Notes: generated by a model not told the origin, from the sequence alone. A stretch of 64,000 nt of DNA from Paraburkholderia solitsugae (GCF_013177695.1 NZ_WOEY01000122.1:28986-92985), one strand, 5' to 3'; counted from the first letter of the stretch, positions 18,261 through 27,625 are shown. Numbers and translations: made by a program.

Positions 18261-18764
18261 ATGAAGCACTCTGCTGTCATAGTGTGCTGCGTGCTTTGTG
18301 TCTCGAGCATGCAAGCAATCGGGCAAGAGCGGCAGAATTGCACCGGCCCGCAGCTAGGAACGTGGGCGCTACAGTCAAACACGACCGAAGACCTGGCTAC
18401 CGGCGAGAAGACCGAGTTGTTCGGCGCGCATCCAAGCGGTTATCTCAGCTACGGTCCTGACTGCCGGATGTCTGCCATTCTGGTCAAGGAAGGGCGAAAG
18501 GCGCCTAACAGCTTCGTACCCACCGAGGCCGAGCGCGTCGAACTCTACAATGGGTTAGTCGCCTATGCGGGGACCTATAGCATTGAGGGCGACAAGATTA
18601 GTCACCATGTTGATGCTTCGTGGAACCAGTCATGGACGGGCACAACCCAAGTGCGCCAGTTTCGAATTGAGGGCAAGACCTTGTACACAAAGACCCTGCC
18701 CGCCAGGAACGCACTCACCGGCAAGGAAAGCTCGTCGGTGTTGATCTGGGTTAAGGTCGAGTAG
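18261..18764 (+). CDS. Exported lipocalin-like protein
   Basis: ATG 18261 has GGGAGG upstream. Signal peptide MKHSAVIVCCVLCVSSMQ, then a single beta-barrel domain of about 145 residues: GTWALQSNTTEDLATGEKTE, followed by GYLSYGPDCRMSAILV and a YSIEGDKISHHVDASWNQSW segment. This is the pattern of the lipocalin-like DUF (Lipocalin_5) family, which is built around GTWxL and W(T)GTxQ. Ligand unknown. It is monocistronic and ends at a hairpin shared with the convergent DUF2182 gene. Confidence 0.85.
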   Translation: MKHSAVIVCCVLCVSSMQAIGQERQNCTGPQLGTWALQSNTTEDLATGEKTELFGAHPSGYLSYGPDCRMSAILVKEGRKAPNSFVPTEAERVELYNGLVAYAGTYSIEGDKISHHVDASWNQSWTGTTQVRQFRIEGKTLYTKTLPARNALTGKESSSVLIWVKVE

Positions 18765-18809
18765 ATATCCCTACGGAAAGTCGGTTTTCGGATGCGGCCC
18801 CGTGCTGTT

Positions 18810-18827
18810 CGGTCATTTGAATGACCG
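18810..18827. terminator. Hairpin between convergent genes
   Basis: CGGTCAT (18810-18816) pairs with ATGACCG (18821-18827) around TTGA. It lies between the stop of the lipocalin-like gene and the end of the DUF2182 gene. The stem is short and the T tail is missing, so it is a modest candidate. Confidence 0.4.
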
Positions 18828-18847
18828 TGTGAGAAGAGAGAAGCCGA

Positions 18848-19639
18848 TCACACCAGCAGGGTGACGCCTGCCCAGGCGATCAGCACGACGCCCAGCACGC
18901 GGCCGACACGCTCACCGCCGGGCAGGATTTTTTCCACGAAAACGATTAGCGACAGCGCGGCGATCCAGACGAGATTCATAATGCCACCGACGAACAACAA
19001 CGCCATCAGCAGCCAACAGCAGCCCACGCAGTAAATGCCATGACGCATCCCGAGCAGGAAGCTGCCTGCGACGCCAGGACGCCAGTGCGCGGTGAGGAAA
19101 TTCACGGGTGAACGGCACTGCGTCAGGCAGGCGCGCTTGAGCGGCGAGAACTGATAGACGCCCGCCGCGGCCAGAACGATCGCGGAAAGGGGCGCGCTCT
19201 TCGACCACAACATCATTTCCGAAATGAGGCCGGTCGGTTGCAGCACCTTCTGCAGCGATGCCGCGCAGATCGAGAATGCCAGCCATGCGCTCAGGTAACC
19301 GGCCAGGAGAAACAACGACGGGATGGCCGACCTGGCCTCGATCGCGGCATGGTGCCGCAATACGCGTCGATACAACAGGACGAGCGGCGCTGCGCTGGGC
19401 GTCATCATCGCAATCATCATCACCCACCACATGAGGATCACGGTGGGCAGCGACGGATCCATTCCCCCACCGCCGTCTGCCAGTCGATGCGGGAACAGCG
19501 CGACGGCCGTCATCTCGAGCGCGGACATGCCGATTCCGGCGCCCGTCCACAAGTAGGCCCACGACAACGCGACGACAGCGACAATGCCGAGCGCGGTGAT
19601 GACGCGCTCACGTCCGAGGATATCCTCGATGCTGCTCAT
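18848..19639 (-). CDS. DUF2182 predicted metal-binding membrane protein
   Basis: A 263-aa protein with six to seven helices and the typical DUF2182 signatures: MWWVMMIAMMTPSAAPLVLL near residue 70, GVYQFSPLKRACLTQCRSP near 160, and GMRHGIYCVGCCWLLMALLF near 200. The methionine-rich helix and conserved Cys/His residues suggest metal handling, as the family name says. Its ATG overlaps the DUF1326 gene stop by four bases; these two families are usually found together. Substrate metal unknown. Confidence 0.88.
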   Translation of the reverse strand: MSSIEDILGRERVITALGIVAVVALSWAYLWTGAGIGMSALEMTAVALFPHRLADGGGGMDPSLPTVILMWWVMMIAMMTPSAAPLVLLYRRVLRHHAAIEARSAIPSLFLLAGYLSAWLAFSICAASLQKVLQPTGLISEMMLWSKSAPLSAIVLAAAGVYQFSPLKRACLTQCRSPVNFLTAHWRPGVAGSFLLGMRHGIYCVGCCWLLMALLFVGGIMNLVWIAALSLIVFVEKILPGGERVGRVLGVVLIAWAGVTLLV

Positions 19640-20280
19640 GCGGCAGCGCGATGCCGGATCGGTCCTTTGTTATTCAAGTGCAGTCGCGCGAACTGCGCGT
19701 AAGTCCCCTTGAGATCCAGTGCGATGTTTCCTTGCGAGCGGCTGGTGCCGGAGCCGATCTCGGCAAGCTCATATTCGAAGCCGTGAGGCAAGTCGATTCG
19801 GACACGATGCTCGTCACCCGTTACCGGATTGCGGATCGGTTCGCCGACAACGTCGAATACGCCCTCGACATGAATCCGGCCGCGTCGGGTATCGACATCG
19901 ACATCGAAGTCGATCTTCGTAAAGATCGGATCGAATGCCTGCTCGAGCGTCGATGCGAATACGGAGAACATTGTGGCGAACGGCTCGGTGTCCTGCCCCG
20001 TCATGATTTTCAGAATGGCTTCGCGTTGCTCCGGGCTGGCCTGTTCGTCGACGATCGGCTGGCACTTGCCCTTGCCTTCGTGGATCGGTCCCGGCCACTG
20101 AAACACGACCGCGATGTTGAGGTCGTCGAGTCGCACGTCGCCGTAGTAACCATTGGTGATCGAGATGGCGCCCATCGCTTCGCAGAAGCCGTTGTTCGGC
20201 AGTGCGTTGAATTGGCACGGGCAACCGTATGAGCAATTGCAGGTGATCAGTTCGGTGCCTTGGATTTCCCAGGGAGTCAT
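19636..20280 (-). CDS. DUF1326 domain protein
   Basis: A 214-aa soluble protein with the family start WEIQGTELITCNCSYGCPCQ, a cysteine-rich motif (CNCSYGCPCQF) that probably binds a metal. The central part reads GAISITNGYYGDVRLDDLNI, and beta strands follow. It forms a translationally coupled pair with the DUF2182 membrane protein. The pair is widespread in Proteobacteria and has no established biochemical role; a joint metal-related function is an inference from the cysteines. Confidence 0.88.
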   Translation of the reverse strand: MTPWEIQGTELITCNCSYGCPCQFNALPNNGFCEAMGAISITNGYYGDVRLDDLNIAVVFQWPGPIHEGKGKCQPIVDEQASPEQREAILKIMTGQDTEPFATMFSVFASTLEQAFDPIFTKIDFDVDVDTRRGRIHVEGVFDVVGEPIRNPVTGDEHRVRIDLPHGFEYELAEIGSGTSRSQGNIALDLKGTYAQFARLHLNNKGPIRHRAAA

Positions 20281-20533
20281 GGTTGTTCTCCTTGTGCTCC
20301 GCGACGAGTAGCGTGCTTCGAATCAAGTGTATGGCAGGGGGAAGGAAGTCAAAGTTTGGGTTGACTGGGCGCGCGGGCGAGCCAGGAGGAGGCGCGGCAT
20401 CAAACCCTTCAGCGGCCAGCCGTTCTTTCCGTCTCCAGCCCGAAGCAGCACCAAGGCGAGCAAGTACGGACATTGTGCACACAGGGGTAATGCCGCCTAT
20501 CCTTGGAGATAAGCGAACCGCAGGGTCCCGTTC

Positions 20534-21397
20534 ATGATCAATTTGCACGAACTCCGGTATGTTCGGCTCGGTACCCGCGACATTGACGCCGCGACGAAGT
20601 ATGCCGTCGATATCCTTGGATTACAGCTGGTGCGCCGCGAGGGCGGGTGGGTCTACTTGCGCTCCGATGAGCGCGATCACACGCTGGTCTACTTCGAGGG
20701 CGATCCAAACGACCATACCATCGCATTCGATGTCGTCGCGAACGAGGCGCTCGAACACGCGGGTGCGGTGTTGGAACAGAACAGTTTCCGCATACACGCC
20801 GGCAGTCGCGACGAGTGCGACCAACGTCGGGTACGTGCCTTCATCGGTTTCAGGGATCCGTCTGGCAACCAGATCGAATTGGTGTTCGGCGCCCTGCATA
20901 GCGGCCGTCGTTATTTTCCGTCACGCGACGCCGGAATCACCGGTTTCAGCCATGTGGGGCTGCGCACCAGCGATCCCCGACGCGACGAGATGTTCTGGAC
21001 GACGCTGTGCAATGCGCGCGTTAGCGACTGGATCGGGCCTGCACCGCTACTGAGGATCGACGAGGTGCATCACAGGATCGCCCTCTTTCCGTCCTCGTTC
21101 GCCGGCATTCAACATATCAATCACCAGGTTGAAAGCATCGACGACCTCATGCGTGCCTGGTACACCCTGCGTGAACAGGGCATACCCATTCGGTTCGGAC
21201 CCGGGCGGCATCCGACTTCGGGCGCCGTCTTTCTTTACTTCGAGGGGCCTGACGGAATGACTTATGAATATTCGACAGGCGTTCGCCTGATCAGGCCGGA
21301 CGAGGAGGCGACCTGGTGCCCCCGCCAGTTCCCGTTCGATTCCACCGGTTTTTGCATGTGGGGCGCCAAACCAGACATTCCGGAGTTTCGAACCTGA
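20534..21397 (+). CDS. Two-domain VOC extradiol-type ring-cleavage dioxygenase
   Basis: A 287-aa protein with two glyoxalase/VOC modules, as in type I extradiol enzymes (BphC, XylE). The C-terminal module keeps the expected Fe(II) ligands: His in GFSHVGLRTS, His in IQHINHQVES and Glu in MTYEYSTG. It also keeps the second-sphere His and Tyr (HHRIALF, GRHPTSG, VFLYFEGPDG), so it should be active. The N-terminal module is the structural copy. The 141-bp gap to an AAHS transporter suggests one operon for uptake and cleavage of an aromatic compound. The exact catechol is not readable. Confidence 0.85.
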   Translation: MINLHELRYVRLGTRDIDAATKYAVDILGLQLVRREGGWVYLRSDERDHTLVYFEGDPNDHTIAFDVVANEALEHAGAVLEQNSFRIHAGSRDECDQRRVRAFIGFRDPSGNQIELVFGALHSGRRYFPSRDAGITGFSHVGLRTSDPRRDEMFWTTLCNARVSDWIGPAPLLRIDEVHHRIALFPSSFAGIQHINHQVESIDDLMRAWYTLREQGIPIRFGPGRHPTSGAVFLYFEGPDGMTYEYSTGVRLIRPDEEATWCPRQFPFDSTGFCMWGAKPDIPEFRT

Positions 21398-21538
21398 CGC
21401 GTGACCAGATTCATTGTTGATCGCGCTAGAACATCAACGCTGCCGAAGACGGCGTGCTGAGAATGCGCGGGCGCAGGCTTCCTGCCGGCACCCAACTCGA
21501 ACAGATAGCCTGGATTCCGCGACTGCCGGGAGAACGCC

Positions 21539-22900
21539 ATGGCGACGATCAGAACGGTTGATGTTCAGGACTTCATCAACTCGCACAAGCTCTCGACGTA
21601 TCAGCTTCTGATCGTCGCGCTGTGTTTTCTGACGGTCGCGTTCGATGGTTTCGATACGGCGACAGCTGGATTTATCGCGCCTGCCATCAGGAAGCAATGG
21701 GCATTGAGCGCGCTTCAGTTGGCGCCAGTGTTCGGCGGCGGCCTCTTCGGTCTGATGATAGGCGCGCTCCTCTTCGGTCCGCTTGCCGACAGATTTGGGC
21801 GCAAGCCCATACTCTGCCTTTCAGTGGCGTTTTTCGGCGCCATGTGCCTGTGGTCCGCCTACGCGACTTCTCTGCGCGAACTCATACTATTGCGATTCCT
21901 GACCGGCCTGGGTCTCGGCGGAGCCATGCCTACGGCCATTACGATGACATCCGAATTCGGTCCCGAGAAACAGCGCTCGCTATTGGTGACGAGCATGTTC
22001 TGCGGCTTCACGTTAGGCGGGGCATTGGGGGGCGTGGTCGCCTCGCAGCTCATTCCGCTGTATGGCTGGCAGGGCGTGCTGCTATTCGGTGGGGCAATGC
22101 CGTTGATGCTGCTGCCGGTTCTGGTATGGCTTCTGCCCGAGTCTGTCCGGTACCTGGCGCTGTCCGGCCGGATGCAAGCGCAGGTGGCTCGCACGCTCCG
22201 GCGCATCGCGCCGCAGGAGACGCTCGACCATACGACGTTTACTGTCCCCGAGAACAAGGTCAAGGGCTCTCCGGTCCGCAACCTTTTCAGCAAGGGCGTG
22301 ATCGTCGGCACCGTCTGCCTCTGGCTCACCTTCTTCATGAGTCTGCTGGTGTATTACCTGCTCACCAGCTGGCTACCGACGGTCATTAACAACACAGGCG
22401 TTCCTCTGAGTATGACTGCACTGATCGCCGCGGCGCTGCCCTTGGGCAGCACGGTCGGCGCCGTGCTGATCGGCCGCCTGATGGACAAGCACAGTCCCTG
22501 TCTGGTTCTCGCAAGTTCCTACCTTATTGCCGCGGTGTTCATCCTGCTCATCGGCATCGCTTCGTCGTTGCCGGTGCTGGTGATCGCGGTCTTTGGGGCT
22601 GGTCTTGGGACCGGCGGCTCGCAGACTGGCGTCAATGCACATGCGGCGGCCTACTATCCAACCTCCAGCCGCGCCTCCGGCGTGAGTTGGGCGCTAGGCA
22701 TTGGCCGGGTGGGTTCGATCGTGGGCTCGATGGTCGGCGGAGTGCTGCTAGCCATGCATCTTGGCCTGCCCATCATGTTCATGCTGGTAGCGGTTCCCGC
22801 TATCGTCGCTGCACTCAGCATGTTTGGCATGGGACGCTTTGAGGCCACGCTCAAGGCGTCTGAAGGTGCTCGAACGCTTCTTGGTTCCGTCAAGCTTTAG
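21539..22900 (+). CDS. MFS aromatic acid:H+ symporter (AAHS family)
   Basis: A 453-aa protein with 12 helices. AAHS/PcaK signatures: FDGFDTATAGFIAPAI in helix 1 (the DGxD motif), GPLADRFGRKPIL between helices 2 and 3, and FLTGLGLGGAMPTAITM in helix 4. The family imports protocatechuate, 4-hydroxybenzoate, 3-hydroxybenzoate, benzoate or similar acids. It follows a dioxygenase gene, and the 3-hydroxybenzoate monooxygenase gene lies 8 kb further, so a hydroxybenzoate substrate is plausible. Confidence 0.92.
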   Translation: MATIRTVDVQDFINSHKLSTYQLLIVALCFLTVAFDGFDTATAGFIAPAIRKQWALSALQLAPVFGGGLFGLMIGALLFGPLADRFGRKPILCLSVAFFGAMCLWSAYATSLRELILLRFLTGLGLGGAMPTAITMTSEFGPEKQRSLLVTSMFCGFTLGGALGGVVASQLIPLYGWQGVLLFGGAMPLMLLPVLVWLLPESVRYLALSGRMQAQVARTLRRIAPQETLDHTTFTVPENKVKGSPVRNLFSKGVIVGTVCLWLTFFMSLLVYYLLTSWLPTVINNTGVPLSMTALIAAALPLGSTVGAVLIGRLMDKHSPCLVLASSYLIAAVFILLIGIASSLPVLVIAVFGAGLGTGGSQTGVNAHAAAYYPTSSRASGVSWALGIGRVGSIVGSMVGGVLLAMHLGLPIMFMLVAVPAIVAALSMFGMGRFEATLKASEGARTLLGSVKL

Positions 22901-22995
22901 GAGACCGTCGCGCTACCGTCCTATTTAAATATTCAAGGCACTTCGACGGGCGTTGATCCTTGACGCGCAGTACCCCCGGTGCGAATGAAAGCGGT

Positions 22996-23766
22996 TTACG
23001 CGGGTTTGTCGGATCGATCGGGCGTGCTCGTGCTCCATAGCACTTCGAACAGACTGCACTCGAACGCAAAGAACTCCGCGCTTTGAATGGACAGCGCGTA
23101 GTGCTCGGCCCGCGATGAAACGAAGGCCACGGTGTCGTCGTAGAGATAGGTCGTGATACCCACTTCGAAATCGGCGGGCGCGAAGCGGAGTTCACGGAGA
23201 TCGCGCTTCGACGATCGCCACAGATCGCGCGTATCGCCGGGGCCTGAGCGGATCACGCGCAGATTGATACCCGCACGGATGCGTCGCACCGCGACGTCCC
23301 TGATGGCCTCAAAACCCGGCGTCTGAAACAGCTCGCTGTTAGACATCACCGCGCGCAACTCTTTACTCTGACATTCGAGCGTTTCGTTGAGCACAGTCTT
23401 GATCCCTTCGATACCCGGGAAATAGCGCACCCGCGGTTTTCCACCCGCTGAGTTGTGAATTGAGCGCAGCCGCGGGAGCACTTCCTGAACGAGCTGACGC
23501 TGCGCCTCGATACGCCTGAGCAGCGCGATCGGATCCTGCGGAATCACATAGCTGCGCGCGCCTTTCTGCACGGTCGCGACGAGTCCGTCGGCGAGCAGCC
23601 GGTCGAGCACTTCGTATGCGTTGGTGCGGCCGATGCCCGCCTTCTGGGAGATCGAAGCGACGGTGGCCTCGCCGAGTTCGAGCGAGGCCAGATAGAAGTC
23701 GGCCTTGTTTCCGTCGATGCCGGCGGCCTGGAGCATCTCAACAAGGTTCATGTTCGCCAACCTCAT
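22996..23766 (-). CDS. TrmB-like transcriptional regulator
   Basis: A 256-aa protein with an N-terminal winged helix (SLELGEATVASISQKAGIGR, then TNAYEVLDRLLADGLV), a helical linker and a C-terminal PLD-like domain (YFPGIEGIKTVLNETLE). This is the TrmB layout, best known in Archaea as sugar sensors and scattered in Proteobacteria. The start may be 23766 or the internal ATG at 23751. It is divergent from the AhpD/isochorismatase-fold genes and convergent with the transporter, so control of the neighbouring catabolic genes is likely. Confidence 0.85.
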   Translation of the reverse strand: MRLANMNLVEMLQAAGIDGNKADFYLASLELGEATVASISQKAGIGRTNAYEVLDRLLADGLVATVQKGARSYVIPQDPIALLRRIEAQRQLVQEVLPRLRSIHNSAGGKPRVRYFPGIEGIKTVLNETLECQSKELRAVMSNSELFQTPGFEAIRDVAVRRIRAGINLRVIRSGPGDTRDLWRSSKRDLRELRFAPADFEVGITTYLYDDTVAFVSSRAEHYALSIQSAEFFAFECSLFEVLWSTSTPDRSDKPA

Positions 23767-24047
23767 GTTCGCCCACCGTTAGGCAGGGGTGATGGTCGTT
23801 ACATGCCGATTCGTTCGCTTGAATAGTACACACAAAGTCCATAATAATCAAATAGATAACGAATTTATTGCAAGATCTGAGCGTATTTCAAGGACGCGCT
23901 TCACGGCCGCGACTAGCATTCATCTCAGTCAATTCGTTGACGCCCGGAGCCGATGAATCACATCGATCCGAAGCGAGGCAAACCGTGGGCCGGTTGAGTG
24001 GCCCGCTCGTGCGCCTACTCCCCATGTATCCCTATTGGAGTCATCTC
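23767..24047. promoter_or_regulatory. AT-rich divergent promoter region
   Basis: The 280 bp between the TrmB-like gene (minus) and the AhpD-like gene (plus) contain an AT-rich block at about 23820-23870 in a GC-rich background. It should carry both promoters and probably the regulator's operator. I cannot define the exact -35/-10 boxes. Confidence 0.4.
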
Positions 24048-24389
24048 ATGATTGAGTGGAAAGAAACGATTCAGGACATCAATGTTCGCCTCAAGGAACT
24101 GTCCACACGCACGCCGGACACCCTTCGCGGTTTTGGCCTCATCGCTGGTGCGGGCGCCAACACGAACCATCTCGGCGCGAAGACGCGTGAGCTCATCGCG
24201 CTGGCCGTCGCAGTCACCACGCGCTGCGATGGTTGTATCGCCTTTCATTCGGCAGAGGCCGTCAAGCTCGGCGTGTCTGATGCGGAAATCGCAGAAGCGC
24301 TGGGTGTCGCCATCAACCTGAACACCGGCGCTGCCATCACGTACAGCACGCACGTGCTGGATGCCATCGACAAACTGAAGCAAGCCTGA
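24048..24389 (+). CDS. AhpD-like carboxymuconolactone decarboxylase family protein
   Basis: The 113-aa product starts at ATG 24048 (GGAG ten bases upstream). It carries TTRCDGCIAFHSAEAVKLGV, the CxxC...H motif of AhpD-like peroxidase/reductases, rather than the true gamma-carboxymuconolactone decarboxylase site. It ends 29 bp before the isochorismatase-fold gene and is probably cotranscribed. Likely a small redox enzyme protecting against peroxides or carbonyls made in catabolism. Substrate unknown. Confidence 0.88.
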   Translation: MIEWKETIQDINVRLKELSTRTPDTLRGFGLIAGAGANTNHLGAKTRELIALAVAVTTRCDGCIAFHSAEAVKLGVSDAEIAEALGVAINLNTGAAITYSTHVLDAIDKLKQA

Positions 24390-24418
24390 TCACCCAACCA
24401 CACTGAAAGGAACCCATC

Positions 24419-25105
24419 ATGAGCAACCCCAAGCTTGTAGTACTGACGCCGCAAAACTCCCAGCTGCTTTTCATCGACCAACAACCGCAGATGGCATTCG
24501 GCGTCCAATCCATTGATCGGCAGGTGCTGAAGAACAATGTGGTAGGTCTCGCCAAGGCAGCGAAGCTATTCGGCATTCCCACCACCATTACGTCGGTCGA
24601 ATCGCAAAGCTTCTCGGGCTTTACCTACCCCGAACTGCTCGACGTGTTTCCCGGTCAGCCGGTGCTCGAACGCACGTCGATGAACTCCTGGGACGACCAG
24701 AAGGTTCGTGACGCGCTGGCCGCGAATGGACGCAAGAAGATCGTGGTTTCCGGCCTGTGGACAGAGGTTTGCAACAACACCTTTGCACTCAGCGCGATGC
24801 TGGAAGGCGACTACGAGATCTACATGGTTGAAGACGCCTCGGGCGGCACGTCGAAGGACGGGCATGACTATGCGATGCAGCGCATGATCCAGGCCGGCGT
24901 CGTGCCCGTGACGTGGCAACAGGTGATGCTCGAATGGCAGCGTGACTGGGCGCGTCGCGACACGTACGACGCCGTCATGAACGTCGTCAGGGAACACTCT
25001 GGTGCATACGGCATGGGCGTGGACTACGCATACACGATGGTGCACAAGGCGCCGCAGCGCGCCAACGGTTCCCACGAGATCGTGCCCGCAGTTCCGGCCA
25101 GGTAA
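24419..25105 (+). CDS. Isochorismatase-fold cysteine hydrolase (YcaC-like)
   Basis: A 228-aa cysteine hydrolase. The acid of the D-K-C triad is in QLLFIDQQPQMAFG, and the nucleophile is in VVSGLWTEVCNNTFALSAM. The sequence and length fit the YcaC subgroup, proteins of unknown substrate near amidohydrolases and pirin-type genes. A good ribosome binding site (GAAAGGAACC) precedes the ATG. It is the second gene of the plus-strand set driven from the 23.9-kb promoter region. Confidence 0.88.
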   Translation: MSNPKLVVLTPQNSQLLFIDQQPQMAFGVQSIDRQVLKNNVVGLAKAAKLFGIPTTITSVESQSFSGFTYPELLDVFPGQPVLERTSMNSWDDQKVRDALAANGRKKIVVSGLWTEVCNNTFALSAMLEGDYEIYMVEDASGGTSKDGHDYAMQRMIQAGVVPVTWQQVMLEWQRDWARRDTYDAVMNVVREHSGAYGMGVDYAYTMVHKAPQRANGSHEIVPAVPAR

Positions 25106-25297
25106 TCGGCCACCCACTGTCTCAACTGATGTCATGATTCCGGCCGTACGGCAAGGCGCCGCCGGCCATCAGGAGTACATATGATATCCAGTTAAGACAG
25201 CCCCGATCTGATTCGGCCCGATGGCCACTTCACCGTGCTGGAGCCGCAACGACCGCAAGCGATCCCGTCTTGAGCAAGCTGCAAGAGAGATTAACCG

Positions 25298-25588
25298 ATG
25301 AAACTCTATCTGTTTTCACTAGGTGCCGGCGTTCTCGTCGGTGTCGTCTACCACCTGATTGGCGTACGGTCGCCGGCCCCGCCGCTCGTTGCGCTGGTCG
25401 GGCTGCTCGGCATTCTCGGTGGAGAGCAGCTTGTTCCCGTCAGCAAGCAATATGTCTCCGCCGCCATTCACGCAGCGATGTCGCGCGCATCGGACGAGGC
25501 GACCGCAGCATCCGGCACATTGCAGCACGGCATTTCCGGCGTCACGACTGCTCGCAAGATTACTGGCAACGAGGAGACCCGCTCATGA
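25298..25588 (+). CDS. XapX domain membrane protein
   Basis: A 96-aa protein with two N-terminal hydrophobic helices: MKLYLFSLGAGVLVGVVYHL and the characteristic VRSPAPPLVALVGLLGILGG, the XapX motif. The C-terminal half is polar. Its stop overlaps the start of the following amidohydrolase gene (ATGA), so the two are coupled. XapX proteins are small and of unknown role; in Burkholderiales they often stand beside amidohydrolases and hydrolases of this kind. Confidence 0.88.
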   Translation: MKLYLFSLGAGVLVGVVYHLIGVRSPAPPLVALVGLLGILGGEQLVPVSKQYVSAAIHAAMSRASDEATAASGTLQHGISGVTTARKITGNEETRS

Positions 25589-27477
25589 ACACTTCCGCAA
25601 AAACCCCCGACCTGATTCTGCACAACGGCCGCTTCACGACGCTGAATCGTGCGAACCCGACAGCGAGCGCGATCGCCATCAAGGACGGGAAATTCACGGC
25701 CGTTGGCGACAATGCCGACGTCATGTCGTTGGCCGGTACGGCGACAAAGGTCATCGATCTGAAGGGACGATCCGTTCTGCCGGGGCTCATCGACAACCAT
25801 ACGCACGTCGTGCGTGGCGGCTTGAACTTCAATATGGAACTGCGGTGGGACGGTGTGCGGTCGCTGGCCGATGCGATGAACATGCTCAAGCGCCAGGTTG
25901 CGATTACGCCGCCACCGCAATGGGTCCGCGTGGTGGGCGGCTTCACCGAACACCAGTTCGTCGAGAAGCGGCTGCCCACCATCGAGGAGTTGAATGCCGT
26001 CGCACCCGAGACGCCCGTCTTTATCCTGCATCTTTATGACCGGGCGTTGCTGAACGCCGCGGCACTGCGTGTGGTCGGCTACACGAAAGACACGCCGGCG
26101 CCTCCCGGCGGACAGATCATGCGCGACGGCGACGGCAACCCGACGGGGCTGCTGCTCGCCAAACCGAATGCGTCGATTCTGTACGCAACGCTGGCGAAGG
26201 GGCCAAAGCTGCCGTTCGACTATCAGCTCAATTCGACGCGCCATTTCATGCGCGAGCTGAACCGGCTCGGCGTGACGGGTGTGATCGACGCGGGCGGCGG
26301 CTTCCAGAACTATCCGGAGGACTACCAGGTCATCGAAAAACTTTCCAGCGACGGACAGATGACGGTGCGTCTCGCGTACAACCTGTTCACGCAGAAGCCG
26401 AAGGCAGAGAAGCAGGACTTCCTGAACTGGACGAAGACATCGAAATACAAGCAGGGCGACGACTACTTCCGGCACAACGGTGCGGGCGAGATGCTGGTGT
26501 ACTCCGCAGCGGATTTCGAGGACTTCCGCGAGCCGCGCCCGGACATGCCGCCGCAGATGGAACATGAACTGGAAGAGGTCGTGCGCGTGCTCGCCGAAAA
26601 CCGCTGGCCATGGCGCATGCACGCAACCTATGACGAGACGATCAGCCGCGCGCTGGATGTCTTCGAGAAGGTCAACCGTGACATTCCGCTCGATGGCATC
26701 CACTGGTTCTTCGACCATGCCGAGACGATCTCCGAACGATCGATGGACCGTATCGCGGCGCTCGGCGGAGGCGTAGCGGTGCAACACAGAATGGCCTACC
26801 AGGGCGAGTATTTCGTCGAACGCTACGGCGCGGCAGCGGCCGAGGCGACACCGCCCATCGCGCGGATGCTCGAGAAGAACGTACGAACGTCGGCGGGCAC
26901 GGACGCGACGCGCGTCGCATCGTACAACCCGTGGGTATCGCTTGCGTGGCTCGTGACGGGCAAGACGGTCGGCGGTCTGAGCCTCTATCCGCAGCGTAAT
27001 CGCCTGGACCGCGATACGGCGCTGCGGATGTGGACCGAGAAGGTCACCTGGTTCTCCAACGAAGAAGGCAAGAAAGGTCAGATCGTCGTGGGCCAGCTCG
27101 CGGACCTGATCGTTCCCGACCGCGACTTCTTCGCTTGCCCTGAGGACGAGATCGCGCACACGGTGTCGGATCTGACGATTGTCGGCGGCCGCGTTGTGTA
27201 TGGCAGCGCGGCGTTCGCTCATCTCGACGACAGCGCTCCACCTCCGGCAATGCCCGAATGGTCACCCGTGCGCCGCTTTGGCGGGTTCGCGGCGTGGAAG
27301 GACTCGAAGGGCGAAGGCGAGGCGTCGTTGCAGCAGATGGCGGCGTTATCGTGCGGCTGCTCGAATGGGTGTGCCGTGCATGGCCACGACCATGCGCGCG
27401 CCTGGTCGAACAACGCGCCGGCGTCCGATTTGCGCTCGTTCTGGGGCGCGCTCGGCTGCGCCTGCTGGGCGGTCTGA
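25585..27477 (+). CDS. YtcJ-like metal-dependent amidohydrolase
   Basis: The start is ATG 25585 with GAGGAG upstream; the longer open frame begins in the XapX gene and is rejected. The 630-aa product has the amidohydrolase-3 layout: KVIDLKGRSVLPGLIDNHTH (metal-binding HxH), later HATYDETISR and WFFDHAETISERS (His ligands), and GTDATRVASYNPWVSL near residue 445. The C-terminus ends in a cysteine/histidine-rich tail (SCGCSNGCAVHGHDHARAW), which could hold an extra metal. The family removes acyl or amide groups; the substrate is unknown. It overlaps xapX by four bases. Confidence 0.9.
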   Translation: MNTSAKTPDLILHNGRFTTLNRANPTASAIAIKDGKFTAVGDNADVMSLAGTATKVIDLKGRSVLPGLIDNHTHVVRGGLNFNMELRWDGVRSLADAMNMLKRQVAITPPPQWVRVVGGFTEHQFVEKRLPTIEELNAVAPETPVFILHLYDRALLNAAALRVVGYTKDTPAPPGGQIMRDGDGNPTGLLLAKPNASILYATLAKGPKLPFDYQLNSTRHFMRELNRLGVTGVIDAGGGFQNYPEDYQVIEKLSSDGQMTVRLAYNLFTQKPKAEKQDFLNWTKTSKYKQGDDYFRHNGAGEMLVYSAADFEDFREPRPDMPPQMEHELEEVVRVLAENRWPWRMHATYDETISRALDVFEKVNRDIPLDGIHWFFDHAETISERSMDRIAALGGGVAVQHRMAYQGEYFVERYGAAAAEATPPIARMLEKNVRTSAGTDATRVASYNPWVSLAWLVTGKTVGGLSLYPQRNRLDRDTALRMWTEKVTWFSNEEGKKGQIVVGQLADLIVPDRDFFACPEDEIAHTVSDLTIVGGRVVYGSAAFAHLDDSAPPPAMPEWSPVRRFGGFAAWKDSKGEGEASLQQMAALSCGCSNGCAVHGHDHARAWSNNAPASDLRSFWGALGCACWAV

Positions 27478-27478
27478 C

Positions 27479-27625
27479 ATGGGTACAGACGCCCAAAGGA
27501 ATCCGCACTGGATCGCTGCGTTGCTCGCGCAGCGCCGGCTGCCGCTGGTGGCACGCACGGCGCTCGTCATGGCGACATGCCTTGCCGGCATCAAGCAATC
27601 CTCCGGCCGTGCCGGTGTTCAGTAA
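27479..27625 (+). pseudogene. Short ORF, possible truncated DoxX-like remnant
   Basis: A 48-codon frame starts one base after the amidohydrolase stop. Its sequence (NPHWIAALLAQRRLPLVART, then a short hydrophobic stretch) resembles the first helix of DoxX-type small membrane proteins often found in this position. It then runs into a non-membrane tail and a stop. I read it as a broken 5' end, but it could simply be a short non-coding frame. Confidence 0.35.

Noticed and set aside
25468..27222. 584-codon minus-strand frame opposite the amidohydrolase
   Set aside because: Antisense shadow of a GC-rich gene; Arg/His-rich with no motif.
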